This document shows positions 6,005-13,484 of a stretch of 13,484 nucleotides of DNA, in pieces. Source of the DNA: Burkholderiales bacterium (GTDB lineage Bacteria; Pseudomonadota; Gammaproteobacteria; Burkholderiales; Burkholderiaceae); NCBI GenBank assembly GCA_947372535.1, contig CANBUA010000116.1:1-13484 (forward strand), read 5' to 3'. The notes beneath the pieces are model-generated. The model saw nothing but the letters and a program-made list of their open reading frames with translations, searched no databases and was not told where the DNA came from. Numbering within the stretch: position 1 is the first letter of the stretch; the number at the start of each line of letters is the position of its first letter. Made by a program: the position numbers and the translations under genes.

Positions 6005-7483
6005 ATGAGCGCCCAACTGCAAGCCCAGACCGGCACCGTCCTGGAAGGCGCCAGCCTGCTGGACGACATCGTCGCCAAGAGCAAGGTCGCCAAGACCGAC
6101 ACCGAACACGCCCGTGCCAAGGACATCATCAGCGAGCTGGTGAAGGAAGTGCTGGACGGCACCGTGGTCGTGTCCGACAACCTGTCGGCCAACATCGATG
6201 CCCGCATCGCCGAAATCGACCAGCTGATTTCTGATCAGCTCAGCGAAGTGATGCATGCGGCAGCGTTCCAGCAGCTCGAATCCACCTGGACGGGTCTTCA
6301 ATACCTGTGCAAGCAGTCGTCGACCGGCGAACAGCTGAAGATCAAGGTGTTCAACACCACGAAGAAAGAGCTGGTCAAGGACTTCAAGACGGCCATTGAT
6401 TTTGACCAGTCGGCCCTGTTCAAGAAGGTTTACGAAGAAGAGTTCGGCACCTTCGGGGGCGCGCCTTACGCCGCCTTGATCGGCGATTTCGATGTCGGCC
6501 GTGGGGCCGAAGACATGTATTTCATCGAGCAAATGTCGCATGTGGCGGCCGCCGCCCATGCGCCTTTCATCTCGGCCGCATCGCCTGAGTTGTTCGGTCT
6601 GGAAACCTTCACGGACATCGGCAAGCCGCGCGATCTGTCCAAGGTGTTCGACACGGTCGAGTACGCCAAGTGGAAGTCCTTCCGCGAATCCGAAGACGCC
6701 CGCTATGTGGGCCTGACGGTGCCGCGCTTCCTGGGCCGCATGCCCTATGACCCCAAGGAAGGCATCACCACCGAAGGCTTCAACTTCGTGGAACGTGTCG
6801 ATGGCGCCGACCACAGCAAGTACCTGTGGGTCAACACGGCGTTCGCCTTTGCCGCCCGCCTGACGGATGCCGCCGAAACATACGGCTGGTGTGCAGCCAT
6901 CCGTGGCGTCGAGGGTGGTGGCCTGGTCGAAGACCTGCCCACGCACACCTTCAAGACGGACGATGGCGAAGTGGCGCTCAAGTGCCCCACCGAAATCTCC
7001 ATCACCGATCGCCGTGAGAAAGAGCTCAGCGATCTGGGCTTCATGCCCCTGGTGCATTGCAAGAATACCGATTACGCCGCCTTCTTTGGCGCCCAGTCGG
7101 TGCAGAAAGCCAAGAAGTTCGATTCGGATGCGGCCAACGCCAATGCACAGCTGTCGGCGCAACTGCAGTACATCTTTGCCGTCTCTCGCGTGGCCCATTA
7201 CCTCAAGGCCATGATGCGCGACAAGATCGGCAGTTTCGCCTCGGCGGGCAATGTCGAAGAGTTCCTGAACCGCTGGATTTCCCAGTACGTGCTCTTGGAC
7301 GATGGTGCCAGCCAGGAAGCCAAAGCGCAGTTCCCACTGCGCGAAGCCTCGGTCAAGGTGACCGAGGTGCCGGGTAAGGCAGGCGCATACCGTGCGGTTG
7401 CCTTCCTGCGGCCTCACTTCCAGCTCGACGAGCTGTCGGTGTCGCTGCGCTTGGTGGCTGAGCTGCCGTCGGCTGCGGGCTGA
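6005..7483 (+). CDS. tssC: T6SS contractile sheath large subunit TssC (VipB)
   Basis: TssC is the large sheath subunit. With TssB it forms the helical contractile sheath around the Hcp tube. The 492-residue product is of normal length and uninterrupted. The N-terminal helix EGASLLDDIVAKSKVAK (14-30) corresponds to the segment that in VipB is recognised by the ClpV N-domain during sheath recycling (known for the family). Other family segments are FQQLESTWTGLQYL (88-101), PYAALIGDFDV (154-164), VPRFLGRMPYDPKEG and the C-terminal half with LSDLGFMPLVHCKNTDYAAFFGAQS and RVAHYLKAMMRDKIGSF. The ATG at 6005 follows the tssB stop by 4 bp, with GGAG at 5994-5997. hcp follows after 66 bp. Confidence 0.98.
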   Translation: MSAQLQAQTGTVLEGASLLDDIVAKSKVAKTDTEHARAKDIISELVKEVLDGTVVVSDNLSANIDARIAEIDQLISDQLSEVMHAAAFQQLESTWTGLQYLCKQSSTGEQLKIKVFNTTKKELVKDFKTAIDFDQSALFKKVYEEEFGTFGGAPYAALIGDFDVGRGAEDMYFIEQMSHVAAAAHAPFISAASPELFGLETFTDIGKPRDLSKVFDTVEYAKWKSFRESEDARYVGLTVPRFLGRMPYDPKEGITTEGFNFVERVDGADHSKYLWVNTAFAFAARLTDAAETYGWCAAIRGVEGGGLVEDLPTHTFKTDDGEVALKCPTEISITDRREKELSDLGFMPLVHCKNTDYAAFFGAQSVQKAKKFDSDAANANAQLSAQLQYIFAVSRVAHYLKAMMRDKIGSFASAGNVEEFLNRWISQYVLLDDGASQEAKAQFPLREASVKVTEVPGKAGAYRAVAFLRPHFQLDELSVSLRLVAELPSAAG

Positions 7484-7502
7484 TCGGCAACTGAGTCATG
7501 CT

Positions 7503-7521
7503 TCAAGCCGCCTTGAGCGGC
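7503..7521. promoter_or_regulatory. Two mutually exclusive hairpins in the tssC-hcp spacer
   Basis: Two overlapping perfect stems share arms: TCAAG(7503-7507)-CCGC-CTTGA(7512-7516), and GCCGC(7507-7511)-CTTGA-GCGGC(7517-7521). They cannot form together. No T-tract follows, so termination is unlikely. Such a stem 30-45 nt ahead of hcp could protect a processed hcp transcript or affect its translation. Function is inferred. Confidence 0.4.
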
Positions 7522-7549
7522 AAACATAACTCACTGTGAGAGGAAAAAC

Positions 7550-8056
7550 ATGAAGGACATTTACGTTCAATTCAAGGGTCGCTACGCCATCGACGGAGAA
7601 TCGCTCGACAAGGACCATTCCAAGTGGCTGGAAGTGGGCTCCTGGTCTCACGAAATCCGCCAACCCAAGTCGGCTACGGCGTCGACGGCAGGTGGTCACA
7701 CCTCAGAGCGTTGCGAGCACGACGACATGGTCTTCACCAAGATCATGGACCTGACCAGCCCCAAGCTGTGGGAAGCCTGCTCTGCTGGTTACACCTTCGA
7801 TGAAGTCACGATCGATTTCATGCGTGCCGACGGCGCATCCCGCGTCAAGTACCTGACCATCAAGCTCAAGCACGCCCTGATTTCGCGCGTGACGCCTTCG
7901 GTGAACGCCGAAGGCCTGCCCAATGAGTCCTTCGCTCTGAAATACGCCGCGGTGCAGTGGCAGTACCAGCAGCAAAAGGTCGAAGGTGGTGGCACCTCCG
8001 GCAGCAACCAGACCGCCTGGAGCCTGTCGAAGAACACCAACACCTACGGCATCTGA
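7550..8056 (+). CDS. hcp: T6SS inner-tube protein Hcp (TssD)
   Basis: Hcp forms the hexameric rings that stack into the T6SS inner tube. It is expelled with the VgrG spike and in many systems carries effectors in its lumen. The 168-residue product starts MKDIYVQFKG and shows the Hcp1-type core: IDGESLDKDHSKWLEVGSW (14-32), TSERCEHDDMVFTKIMDLTSP (51-71, Cys54), LWEACSAGYTFDEVTIDFMRA (73-93) and YLTIKLKHALISRV (101-114). The end is polar, GGGTSGSNQTAWSLSKNTNTYGI (146-168). There is no signal peptide, as expected, and no C-terminal toxin extension. The ATG has GAGAGG at 7538-7543. That site lies partly in the palindrome CTCACTGTGAG (7530-7540). The gene is followed by a strong intrinsic terminator, consistent with a separately abundant hcp message. 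Confidence 0.98.
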   Translation: MKDIYVQFKGRYAIDGESLDKDHSKWLEVGSWSHEIRQPKSATASTAGGHTSERCEHDDMVFTKIMDLTSPKLWEACSAGYTFDEVTIDFMRADGASRVKYLTIKLKHALISRVTPSVNAEGLPNESFALKYAAVQWQYQQQKVEGGGTSGSNQTAWSLSKNTNTYGI

Positions 8057-8082
8057 TGCCTGCGGCTGTTTGTTGAGATCAC

Positions 8083-8112
8083 AAGCCGCGGTTCGCCGCG
8101 GCTTTGTTTTGT
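8083..8112 (+). terminator. Strong intrinsic terminator after hcp
   Basis: AAGCCGCGG (8083-8091), loop TTCG, CCGCGGCTT (8096-8104): a perfect 9-bp GC-rich stem followed by the T-rich tract TGTTTTGT (8105-8112). It begins 26 bp past the hcp stop. Stem, UUCG-type loop and U-tract all fit a Rho-independent terminator oriented with hcp. It lies inside the T6SS operon and ends 11 bases before the likely tssE GTG. Confidence 0.9.
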
Positions 8113-8123
8113 GCCCCTGCGTT

Positions 8124-8615
8124 GTGAAGTTCGAACCCTTTTTGCTTGATCGCCTGTGCCAGCCCGCCGACACGATGTCGCGCGGCGATGCGGCGCGTCC
8201 GCGCTACAGCATCGAGCAGATCAAGGACAGCGTGGCCCGGGATCTCGAATCCTTGCTGAACACACGCAGTGCGCACTTGCCCGAGCACATGAAAGCCTGG
8301 CCGCATGCGGCCCGCTCGGTGATGACCTTCGGTCTGATGGACTTCGTGGGCCTCAGTCTCGACAACCCGGAACACCGTGATCTGATCTGCACCTCGATCG
8401 CCGACGCCATCCATTGCCATGAGCCGCGACTTCGACAGGTGATGGTGCGGCTGGAAGCAGCCAAGCAATTGGGCCTGGGTCTGCGCTTCGCGATCCACGC
8501 CAAGCTGGTGGTCAACCCTCTGGTCGAAGCCGTGAGTTTTGACGCCTTGCTGCAACCCACCACCCAACGCTACGCCGTCAAGTCGGCACGCAACACCCTG
8601 GAGCGCGTGGCCTGA
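8124..8615 (+). CDS. tssE: T6SS baseplate protein TssE (gp25-like)
   Basis: TssE is the gp25-like baseplate subunit that initiates sheath polymerisation. I chose the GTG at 8124 because the following residues KFEPFLLDRL match the conserved TssE N-terminus. This gives 163 residues, typical for the family. An ATG at 8175 (MSRGDAARPRYSIEQ) would lose that motif, and upstream in-frame codons run through the hcp terminator. The gp25-like domain spans about 32-145: IKDSVARDLESLLNTR, SVMTFGLMDFVGLSL, HEPRLRQVMVRLE, LRFAIHAKLVVNPLVEAVSFD. No good Shine-Dalgarno precedes the GTG; the preceding bases are terminator T-tract plus CCCCTGCGTT. tssF starts 2 bp after the stop. Production of tssE depends on read-through of the hcp terminator or on an unseen promoter. 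Confidence 0.93.
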   Translation: MKFEPFLLDRLCQPADTMSRGDAARPRYSIEQIKDSVARDLESLLNTRSAHLPEHMKAWPHAARSVMTFGLMDFVGLSLDNPEHRDLICTSIADAIHCHEPRLRQVMVRLEAAKQLGLGLRFAIHAKLVVNPLVEAVSFDALLQPTTQRYAVKSARNTLERVA

Positions 8616-8617
8616 CC

Positions 8618-10558
8618 ATGGACCAGCTCCTGCCCCATTACGAACGCGAGCTCTCGCTGCTGCGTGAGCGTTCGCAAGCCTTTGCCCAGCGCTATCCCAA
8701 GGTTGCCGGCGCCTTGCAGATGCGAGGCGACATCGCGCAAGACCCCCATGTCGAACGCATGATCGAGTCTTTCGCGCTGCTTGCCGCCCGCGTGCACAAG
8801 CGCCTGGACGACGATTTCCCGCTGTTCACCGAATCGCTGCTGGATGTGCTGTACCCGCACTACCTGCGGCCCTTTCCCTCCTGCTCCATCGCTCACCTGG
8901 ATGTGGGCCCGCTGGCGGGCCAGATGACCAAGTCGGGCATGGTCGAGCGGGGCACCTTGTTCAACACCCGCCCTGTGCGCGGCGTGCCTTGCCGCTTCCG
9001 CACCACGCAGGACGTCCACCTGCTGCCAGTGAAGCTGGCCCATGCCGAATTCCGCAATGCCATCCAGGCGCCCAGTGGCACACGCTTGCCGGCCCAGGCA
9101 ACGTCGGTGCTGTCGCTGACGCTGGAGCTGCAATCGCCACAGGCCTCGTGGGCGCTGCTGGCCGAGCGGCCTTTGCGCATCTACCTCGATGGCGAGCCTT
9201 CGCAGGTCAGTGTCCTGCGCGAAGCCTTGACCCGCCGGGTGGTGGGCACGATGGCCCAGGCCACGCCGCATCAGCCCTGGTGGCCCGCCGATCAGGGCGA
9301 ACAGGGGCAGCGATTGAACCCCGAACTGGTGGGCTTTGACGACGATCAGGCGCTGCTGGACAGCGATGCGCGCGCCCATCCGGCCTACCGTTTGCTGACC
9401 GAGTATTTCGCTTTCCCTGACAAGTTCAACTTCGTGGATCTGCCCTTGCGCTGGCCGTCCGGGGTGAACTGGGGCCAGGCCCTGGGTGACGGTGCGAACG
9501 TGAGCCAGGCGGCCAGCCGCCACCTGACCGTGCACCTGCTGATGTCCGGCATCCGCTCGGATTCGGATGAGTCTCGCCTGCTCGAAACCGTCCATGCCCG
9601 CAACCTGGTGCTGGGTTGCACCCCGGTGGTCAACCTGTTTCAACAGCCGGCCGATCCGATCCGCGTGACCCACGCCAGCACGGCCTACCCGGTGATCGTG
9701 GACGGTCGCCGGGCCTTCGGATACGAGGTCTACAGCATCGACAAGGTGTTCCGCGTGCAGCAGACGCCTCAAGGCGAGACGGTGCAGGCCTTCAAGCCCT
9801 TCTTCTCGCTGCAGCACGATGAATTGCTGGGGCCGGATGATGGCGATGCGGACGGGGTGGGGCACTCTGCCCGCATGGGCGGTCGTTACTGGTCCACTCA
9901 CCGTGATGAAGATGTCGCCCAGGCCAGTCCCGGCTACGAGCTGGAAATGTCCATCGTGGACATCGACTTCGACCCCGCATCGCCGCAGACCGACACCTTG
10001 TCGCTGACGGTCACCGCCACCAACCGCGATCTGCCTTCGTTGTTGCCCTTTGGCGCAGTGGGGGGCGATCTGTTCATGGACGGCGGCGGCCCGGCCAAGG
10101 AGATCCGCCTCCTGCGCAAACCCACGCACAGCCACCGCTTCGATCTGGGCAAGGGTGCGCTTTGGCGCTTGATCTCTCACCTGTCGCTCAACCACTTGTC
10201 GCTGTCTGATGGCGGACTGGATGCGCTCAAGGAAATGCTGCGCCTGTACGACCTGCCACGCAGCGCCACCAACCGCCGTCAGATCGACGGGCTGGTCGAC
10301 ATCCAGTTCGCGCCGACCACAGCCTGGCTGCCGGGCGAGCCGTATGCCACATTCGTGCGCGGTACCGGCGTGCGCCTGACGGTGGATGAAGACAGTTTCG
10401 TCGGCACGGGTCTGGGGCTGTTCGCCGCCATGCTCGACCGGTTCTTCGGTTTGTACGTGCACGCCAACAGCTTCGTCCAGTTGACGCTGGTGTCGGCGCG
10501 CACTCAGGAAGTGGTGCACACATGCCCGCCCCGCAACGGCGACCTGACCCTGTTGTGA
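8618..10558 (+). CDS. tssF: T6SS baseplate protein TssF (VasA)
   Basis: TssF is a baseplate wedge component. Two copies associate with one TssG and with TssE and TssK (family knowledge). The 646-residue product carries the typical N-terminus HYERELSLLRE (7-17), FAQRYPKVAGALQ (22-34), DPHVERMIESFALLAARVHKRLDDDFP (42-68), LLDVLYPHYLRPFPSCSI (74-91) and GFDDDQALL (239-247). YRLLTEYFAFPDKFNFVDL (257-275) and a C-terminal FVRGTGVRLTVDEDSF...HANSFVQLTLVSA block complete the family pattern. It is full length with no frameshift. The ATG lies 2 bp after the tssE stop; the nearest purine-rich GGAG (8601-8604) is 13 nt upstream, so translation is probably coupled to tssE. The last 37 bp overlap tssG. 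Confidence 0.97.
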   Translation: MDQLLPHYERELSLLRERSQAFAQRYPKVAGALQMRGDIAQDPHVERMIESFALLAARVHKRLDDDFPLFTESLLDVLYPHYLRPFPSCSIAHLDVGPLAGQMTKSGMVERGTLFNTRPVRGVPCRFRTTQDVHLLPVKLAHAEFRNAIQAPSGTRLPAQATSVLSLTLELQSPQASWALLAERPLRIYLDGEPSQVSVLREALTRRVVGTMAQATPHQPWWPADQGEQGQRLNPELVGFDDDQALLDSDARAHPAYRLLTEYFAFPDKFNFVDLPLRWPSGVNWGQALGDGANVSQAASRHLTVHLLMSGIRSDSDESRLLETVHARNLVLGCTPVVNLFQQPADPIRVTHASTAYPVIVDGRRAFGYEVYSIDKVFRVQQTPQGETVQAFKPFFSLQHDELLGPDDGDADGVGHSARMGGRYWSTHRDEDVAQASPGYELEMSIVDIDFDPASPQTDTLSLTVTATNRDLPSLLPFGAVGGDLFMDGGGPAKEIRLLRKPTHSHRFDLGKGALWRLISHLSLNHLSLSDGGLDALKEMLRLYDLPRSATNRRQIDGLVDIQFAPTTAWLPGEPYATFVRGTGVRLTVDEDSFVGTGLGLFAAMLDRFFGLYVHANSFVQLTLVSARTQEVVHTCPPRNGDLTLL

Positions 10559-11793
10559 TCGCGGAGCTGCTGCGCGAGCCGCAGCGCTTCGGGTTCTTCC
10601 AGGCCATCGGCTTGCTGGACCGCTGGCTGTCGGCCGGCGCGCCGGGCGGGCAGGGGCTGAGCCGGGTGCAGTTCCGCAACTCGCTGGCGCTGTCCTTCCC
10701 GCCCAGCGAGATCGAACGCCTGCATCTGCATCGCGCGGCCACGGCCACGCAGGCGGCGGCTGGGGCTGGCTCGGGTGTGCCCCAGGGTGCTGCCGTGGGC
10801 GCTGCTGTGGCTGCCCAGGTCGCGGGCGGCGGCAGGCCCACCGATGCATCCTCCGGTCGCGAGGCGGTGGCCGAACTGCTGGGCCTGTCGGATGCCCTGT
10901 CGCAGGTGCTGGATGCCACGCCTCAGCCCACTGAACTTGATGATCGTTTGGCACCGCCCGTGAGCGAGGTCGAGCGCATCGAGCTCACCCCTGCCTTCAT
11001 GGGCCTGCTGGGTGTGGCCGGCACCTTGCCCTTCCACTACACCGAGACCCTGGCCCATCGAGAGATGTACCAGAAGGACTTCGGCCCCCGGGCCTTCATG
11101 GACATCTTCAGCCACCGCTCGGTGATGCTGTTCTATGAAGCCTGGCGCAAGCATCGCCTGCCCCTGCAGTTCGAGGCCGATCGCCGCCAGCGTTACCTGC
11201 CGATGGTGTTGTCCCTGGCTGGCCTGGGCCAAAAGGGCCTGCGCGATCGCCTGGGCGGCCAGCGCGGGGCGGTGGCCGATGAGTCCTTGGCCTACTTCAG
11301 CGGCGCGCTGCAGCAACGCACCCGCTCGCCGCGTCAGTTGCAGCAGCTGTTGCAGCAGTACCTCGGCGTGCCGGTGCGGGTGGACCAGTTCGTCGGGCGC
11401 TGGTATGCCTTGCCGCCTGAGCATCTGCCCATGCTGGGCGGCGGCGGCGCGCCCGCCATCCTGGGCCGAACCACCACCCTGGGCGAGCGCGTGTGGCAAC
11501 GCGACATGCGCATGCGCCTGGTGCTGGGCCCCTTGAGCCACCAGCGTTTTCAGCGCTTCCTGCCGGGGGGCGCAGGAGCGGCCGCGCTGCGCGAGTTGAT
11601 CACGCTGTACAGCGGTGTCAGCCTGGAATACGAGATCAACCTGCGATTGCGCCAGGACGATGTGCAGGGTTGCCAGCTCGACAGCCAGCGGCCCGCCACG
11701 CTGGGTCGACTGGGCTGGGACACCTTCCTGCAGACTCGGCCGGCCAATGACGACCGCGCCGACGTGCGTTACGACATCCATGCGGCGGCCTGA
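10522..11793 (+). CDS. tssG: T6SS baseplate protein TssG (VasB) with Ala/Gly-rich insert
   Basis: TssG is the baseplate subunit that holds two TssF copies and contacts TssK (family knowledge). The 423-residue product has the family N-terminus VVIAELLREPQRFGFFQAIGLLDRW (11-35), RVQFRNSLALSFPPSEI (48-64), ELTPAFMGLLGVAGTLPFHYTE (154-175) and RAFMDIFSHRSVMLFYEAWRKHR (190-212). FVGRWYALP, LG..VWQRDMRMRLVLGPL and YEINLRLRQDD follow. Between the second and third segments, residues about 71-148 are an Ala/Gly-rich low-complexity stretch plus a helical AVAELLGLSDALSQVLDA piece. This makes the protein longer than the roughly 330-360 residues I would expect. The ATG at 10522 overlaps the tssF end by 37 bp in a different frame. 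I see no strong ribosome-binding site, so translational coupling to tssF is likely. clpV follows after 48 bp. Confidence 0.95.
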   Translation: MPAPQRRPDPVVIAELLREPQRFGFFQAIGLLDRWLSAGAPGGQGLSRVQFRNSLALSFPPSEIERLHLHRAATATQAAAGAGSGVPQGAAVGAAVAAQVAGGGRPTDASSGREAVAELLGLSDALSQVLDATPQPTELDDRLAPPVSEVERIELTPAFMGLLGVAGTLPFHYTETLAHREMYQKDFGPRAFMDIFSHRSVMLFYEAWRKHRLPLQFEADRRQRYLPMVLSLAGLGQKGLRDRLGGQRGAVADESLAYFSGALQQRTRSPRQLQQLLQQYLGVPVRVDQFVGRWYALPPEHLPMLGGGGAPAILGRTTTLGERVWQRDMRMRLVLGPLSHQRFQRFLPGGAGAAALRELITLYSGVSLEYEINLRLRQDDVQGCQLDSQRPATLGRLGWDTFLQTRPANDDRADVRYDIHAAA

Positions 11794-11841
11794 ACGCGCT
11801 GCCCATTCAACACACAACAACAGCAAGATACAGGGACGACC

Positions 11842-13484
11842 ATGAGCCAGAACCTCAAGACGCTCATCACCAAGCTCAATGACCTGACCCGCCGCGCGGC
11901 CGAGCGTGCCGCCAGCCTGTGCATGGCCCGCGGCCACTACGAGGTCGATCTGGAGCACTTTGTGCTGGCCTTGCTGGAGCAGCCCGACAGCGACGTGGCC
12001 GCGCTGGCCCGCCGCTTCGGTATCGCCTTGCCGGATCTGCAGCGCGATCTGGAAGCCGAGTTGAGCCGATTCAAATCGGGCAACAGCCGCACGCCGGTGT
12101 TCTCGGCCCACCTGCCGGTGCTGTTCGAGCACGGCTGGCTGATTGCTTCCTTGGCTTCGCACACGGCGCGCATCCGCTCTGGTCACTTGCTCCTGGCCTT
12201 GCTGACCGAACCCACGCTGAGCCAATTGGCTCGCCGATCGTCGGCCCTGTTTGCACGATTCCCGGTGGACGAGCTCAAGCACAAGCTGATCGAGCTGACC
12301 CGCGAATCGGCCGAAGGCCAGCAGGCGGAGCGCGAAGCCGCCCTCAGCCGTGGCGCCGCCGCCGATGCAGACGATGGCTCAGAAGGCGAAGACGGCGCAG
12401 CAGGGCAGGGCGCCAAGGGTTCGCGCAAGACCCCCGCGCTCGACCAGTTCACCACCAACCTGACCCAGCGCGCCCGAGAAGGCAAGGTCGACCCGGTGAT
12501 CGGCCGCGACATGGAGATCCGCCAGGCCATCGACATCCTGATGCGCCGCCGCCAGAACAACCCCATCCTGACCGGCGAGGCCGGCGTGGGCAAGACCGCG
12601 GTGGTGGAAGGCCTGGCCCTGCGCGTGGCCGAGGGCGATGTGCCCAACCCGCTTCAAGGTGTGGCCATCCATGTGCTGGACATGGGTCTGCTGCAGGCCG
12701 GCGCCTCGGTCAAGGGCGAGTTCGAGAACCGCCTCAAAGGCGTGATCGACGAGGTCAAGAAGAGCCCTCACCCCATCATCCTGTTCATCGACGAGGCCCA
12801 CACCATGATCGGTGCGGGTGGCCAGGCCGGTCAGAACGACGCGGCCAACCTGCTCAAGCCGGCGCTGGCGCGCGGCGAGCTGCGCACCATCGCCGCGACC
12901 ACCTGGGGCGAATACAAGAAGTACTTCGAGAAGGACGCGGCCCTGGCCCGGCGCTTCCAGGTCATCAAGGTGGAAGAGCCGTCGGAAGACCTGGCCTGCG
13001 CCATGTTGCGCGGCATGGCACCACTGATGGAAAGGCACTTCAACGTGCGCCTGTTCGACGAAGCGATTCAAGAGGCCGTGCGCCTGTCGGCCCGCTACAT
13101 CAGTGGCCGCCAGTTGCCCGACAAGGCCATCAGCGTGCTCGACACCGCTTGCGCCAAGGTGGCGCTGGGCCAGAGCGCCACGCCGGCCCGCGTCGAAGAC
13201 GCCCGCAAGCGGCTGGAGCGGCTGGACGCCGAAGCCGCAGCCCTGCGCCGCGAAGTGGCCGCAGGCGGCCAGCACACCATGCGCCTGAGTGAACTGGCGG
13301 GCGAACGCGCAGCCATCACCGCCGCGCTCAAGGCGGATGAAGAGCGCTGGGCCTTCGAGCAGCAACTGGTGAACGACATCCTGGCGTTGCGCACGAAGCT
13401 GGAGCAGCAGGCTGGTGGCTTGTCTGCGCAGGAGGGCAGTGCCGATTCCGCCCATGCAGCCGCCAACGAGGCCATGACCACCGC
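11842..13484 (+). CDS. clpV: T6SS sheath-recycling AAA+ unfoldase ClpV (TssH), truncated by window end
   Basis: ClpV is a cytoplasmic hexameric ClpB-like ATPase that disassembles contracted TssB/TssC sheath. The first 547 codons are present and open to the window edge. About 330-370 more residues, including the second ATPase domain, should lie beyond it. The N-domain (about 1-155; [29 protein letters not shown]) is the sheath-binding module. An acidic Ala/Gly linker (170-195) leads to the first AAA+ domain: [22 protein letters not shown] (201-222), Walker A GEAGVGKT (245-252), pore loop [11 protein letters not shown] (287-297), Walker [10 protein letters not shown] (312-320), sensor ATT (352-354) and arginine finger region ALARRFQ (367-373). 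The coiled-coil middle domain starts near 440. The ATG at 11842 has AGGGA at 11832-11836, 5 nt upstream. Confidence 0.96.
   Translation, partial: MSQNLKTLITKLNDLTRRAAERAASLCMARGHYEVDLEHFVLALLEQPDSDVAALARRFGIALPDLQRDLEAELSRFKSGNSRTPVFSAHLPVLFEHGWLIASLASHTARIRSGHLLLALLTEPTLSQLARRSSALFARFPVDELKHKLIELTRESAEGQQAEREAALSRGAAADADDGSEGEDGAAGQGAKGSRKTPALDQFTTNLTQRAREGKVDPVIGRDMEIRQAIDILMRRRQNNPILTGEAGVGKTAVVEGLALRVAEGDVPNPLQGVAIHVLDMGLLQAGASVKGEFENRLKGVIDEVKKSPHPIILFIDEAHTMIGAGGQAGQNDAANLLKPALARGELRTIAATTWGEYKKYFEKDAALARRFQVIKVEEPSEDLACAMLRGMAPLMERHFNVRLFDEAIQEAVRLSARYISGRQLPDKAISVLDTACAKVALGQSATPARVEDARKRLERLDAEAAALRREVAAGGQHTMRLSELAGERAAITAALKADEERWAFEQQLVNDILALRTKLEQQAGGLSAQEGSADSAHAAANEAMTT

Noticed and set aside
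5675..7417. A 580-codon open frame on the minus strand opposite tssB/tssC
   Set aside because: Antisense to highly conserved tssC, compositionally biased, and no recognisable product.
8570..10954. A 794-codon open frame on the minus strand opposite tssF and the start of tssG
   Set aside because: Its length follows from the strong GC3 codon bias of the sense genes. The translation is Arg/Gln/His/Ala-rich, matches no family I know, and the sense strand carries full-length TssF.
11919..13292. A 457-codon plus-strand frame starting [12 protein letters not shown]
   Set aside because: An out-of-frame shadow of clpV. The true frame from 11842 carries all ClpV motifs and stays open to the window end.
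1..13484. CRISPR arrays, tRNA or rRNA genes, insertion sequences, integrases, effector/immunity genes
   Set aside because: None seen. Coding density is high and nearly all sequence is accounted for by rarA and T6SS genes.

Overview
This window is a chromosomal segment of a high-GC bacterium and carries most of a type VI secretion system (T6SS) core cluster. GC-rich codon third positions, the gene order and the protein sequences point to a betaproteobacterium of the order Burkholderiales. The genus cannot be fixed from this sequence, and the taxonomic call is an inference.

Left edge (1-1446): rarA, a housekeeping AAA+ ATPase of replication-fork maintenance, on the plus strand. It converges on the T6SS with a 27-bp gap, so it probably marks the chromosomal boundary of the cluster. 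Leftward T6SS arm (4444 down to 1474, minus strand): tssJ, tssK and tssL. These encode the outer-membrane lipoprotein, the baseplate-to-membrane adaptor and the inner-membrane DotU-type protein, and are spaced as one operon. Divergent control region (4445-4686): 242 bp with a sigma-54-like -24/-12 element pointing right, an overlapping TTGCA-N6-TGCAA dyad and a small GC hairpin. Rightward T6SS arm (4687 to the window end, plus strand): a TPR-containing, Ala/Pro-tailed lipoprotein that is not one of the 13 standard core subunits, then tssB, tssC, hcp (tssD), tssE, tssF, tssG and clpV (tssH). clpV is cut by the window end.

Together these genes supply the contractile sheath (TssB/TssC), the inner tube (Hcp), the baseplate (TssE/F/G/K), part of the trans-envelope complex (TssJ/TssL) and the sheath-recycling unfoldase (ClpV). 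Among the 13 core genes, tssA, tssM (icmF) and vgrG (tssI) are absent here. They may lie past the right edge or elsewhere. No effector/immunity gene, PAAR gene or mobile element is visible.

This is a canonical T6SS rather than a wholly new system. The features most worth a second look are regulatory or accessory. A strong intrinsic terminator sits between hcp and tssE and ends only 11 bases before the likely tssE GTG start. Alternative hairpins lie in the tssC-hcp spacer, and a sigma-54-like promoter with an overlapping dyad lies in the divergent region. The accessory TPR lipoprotein and an Ala/Gly-rich insert in TssG complete the list.
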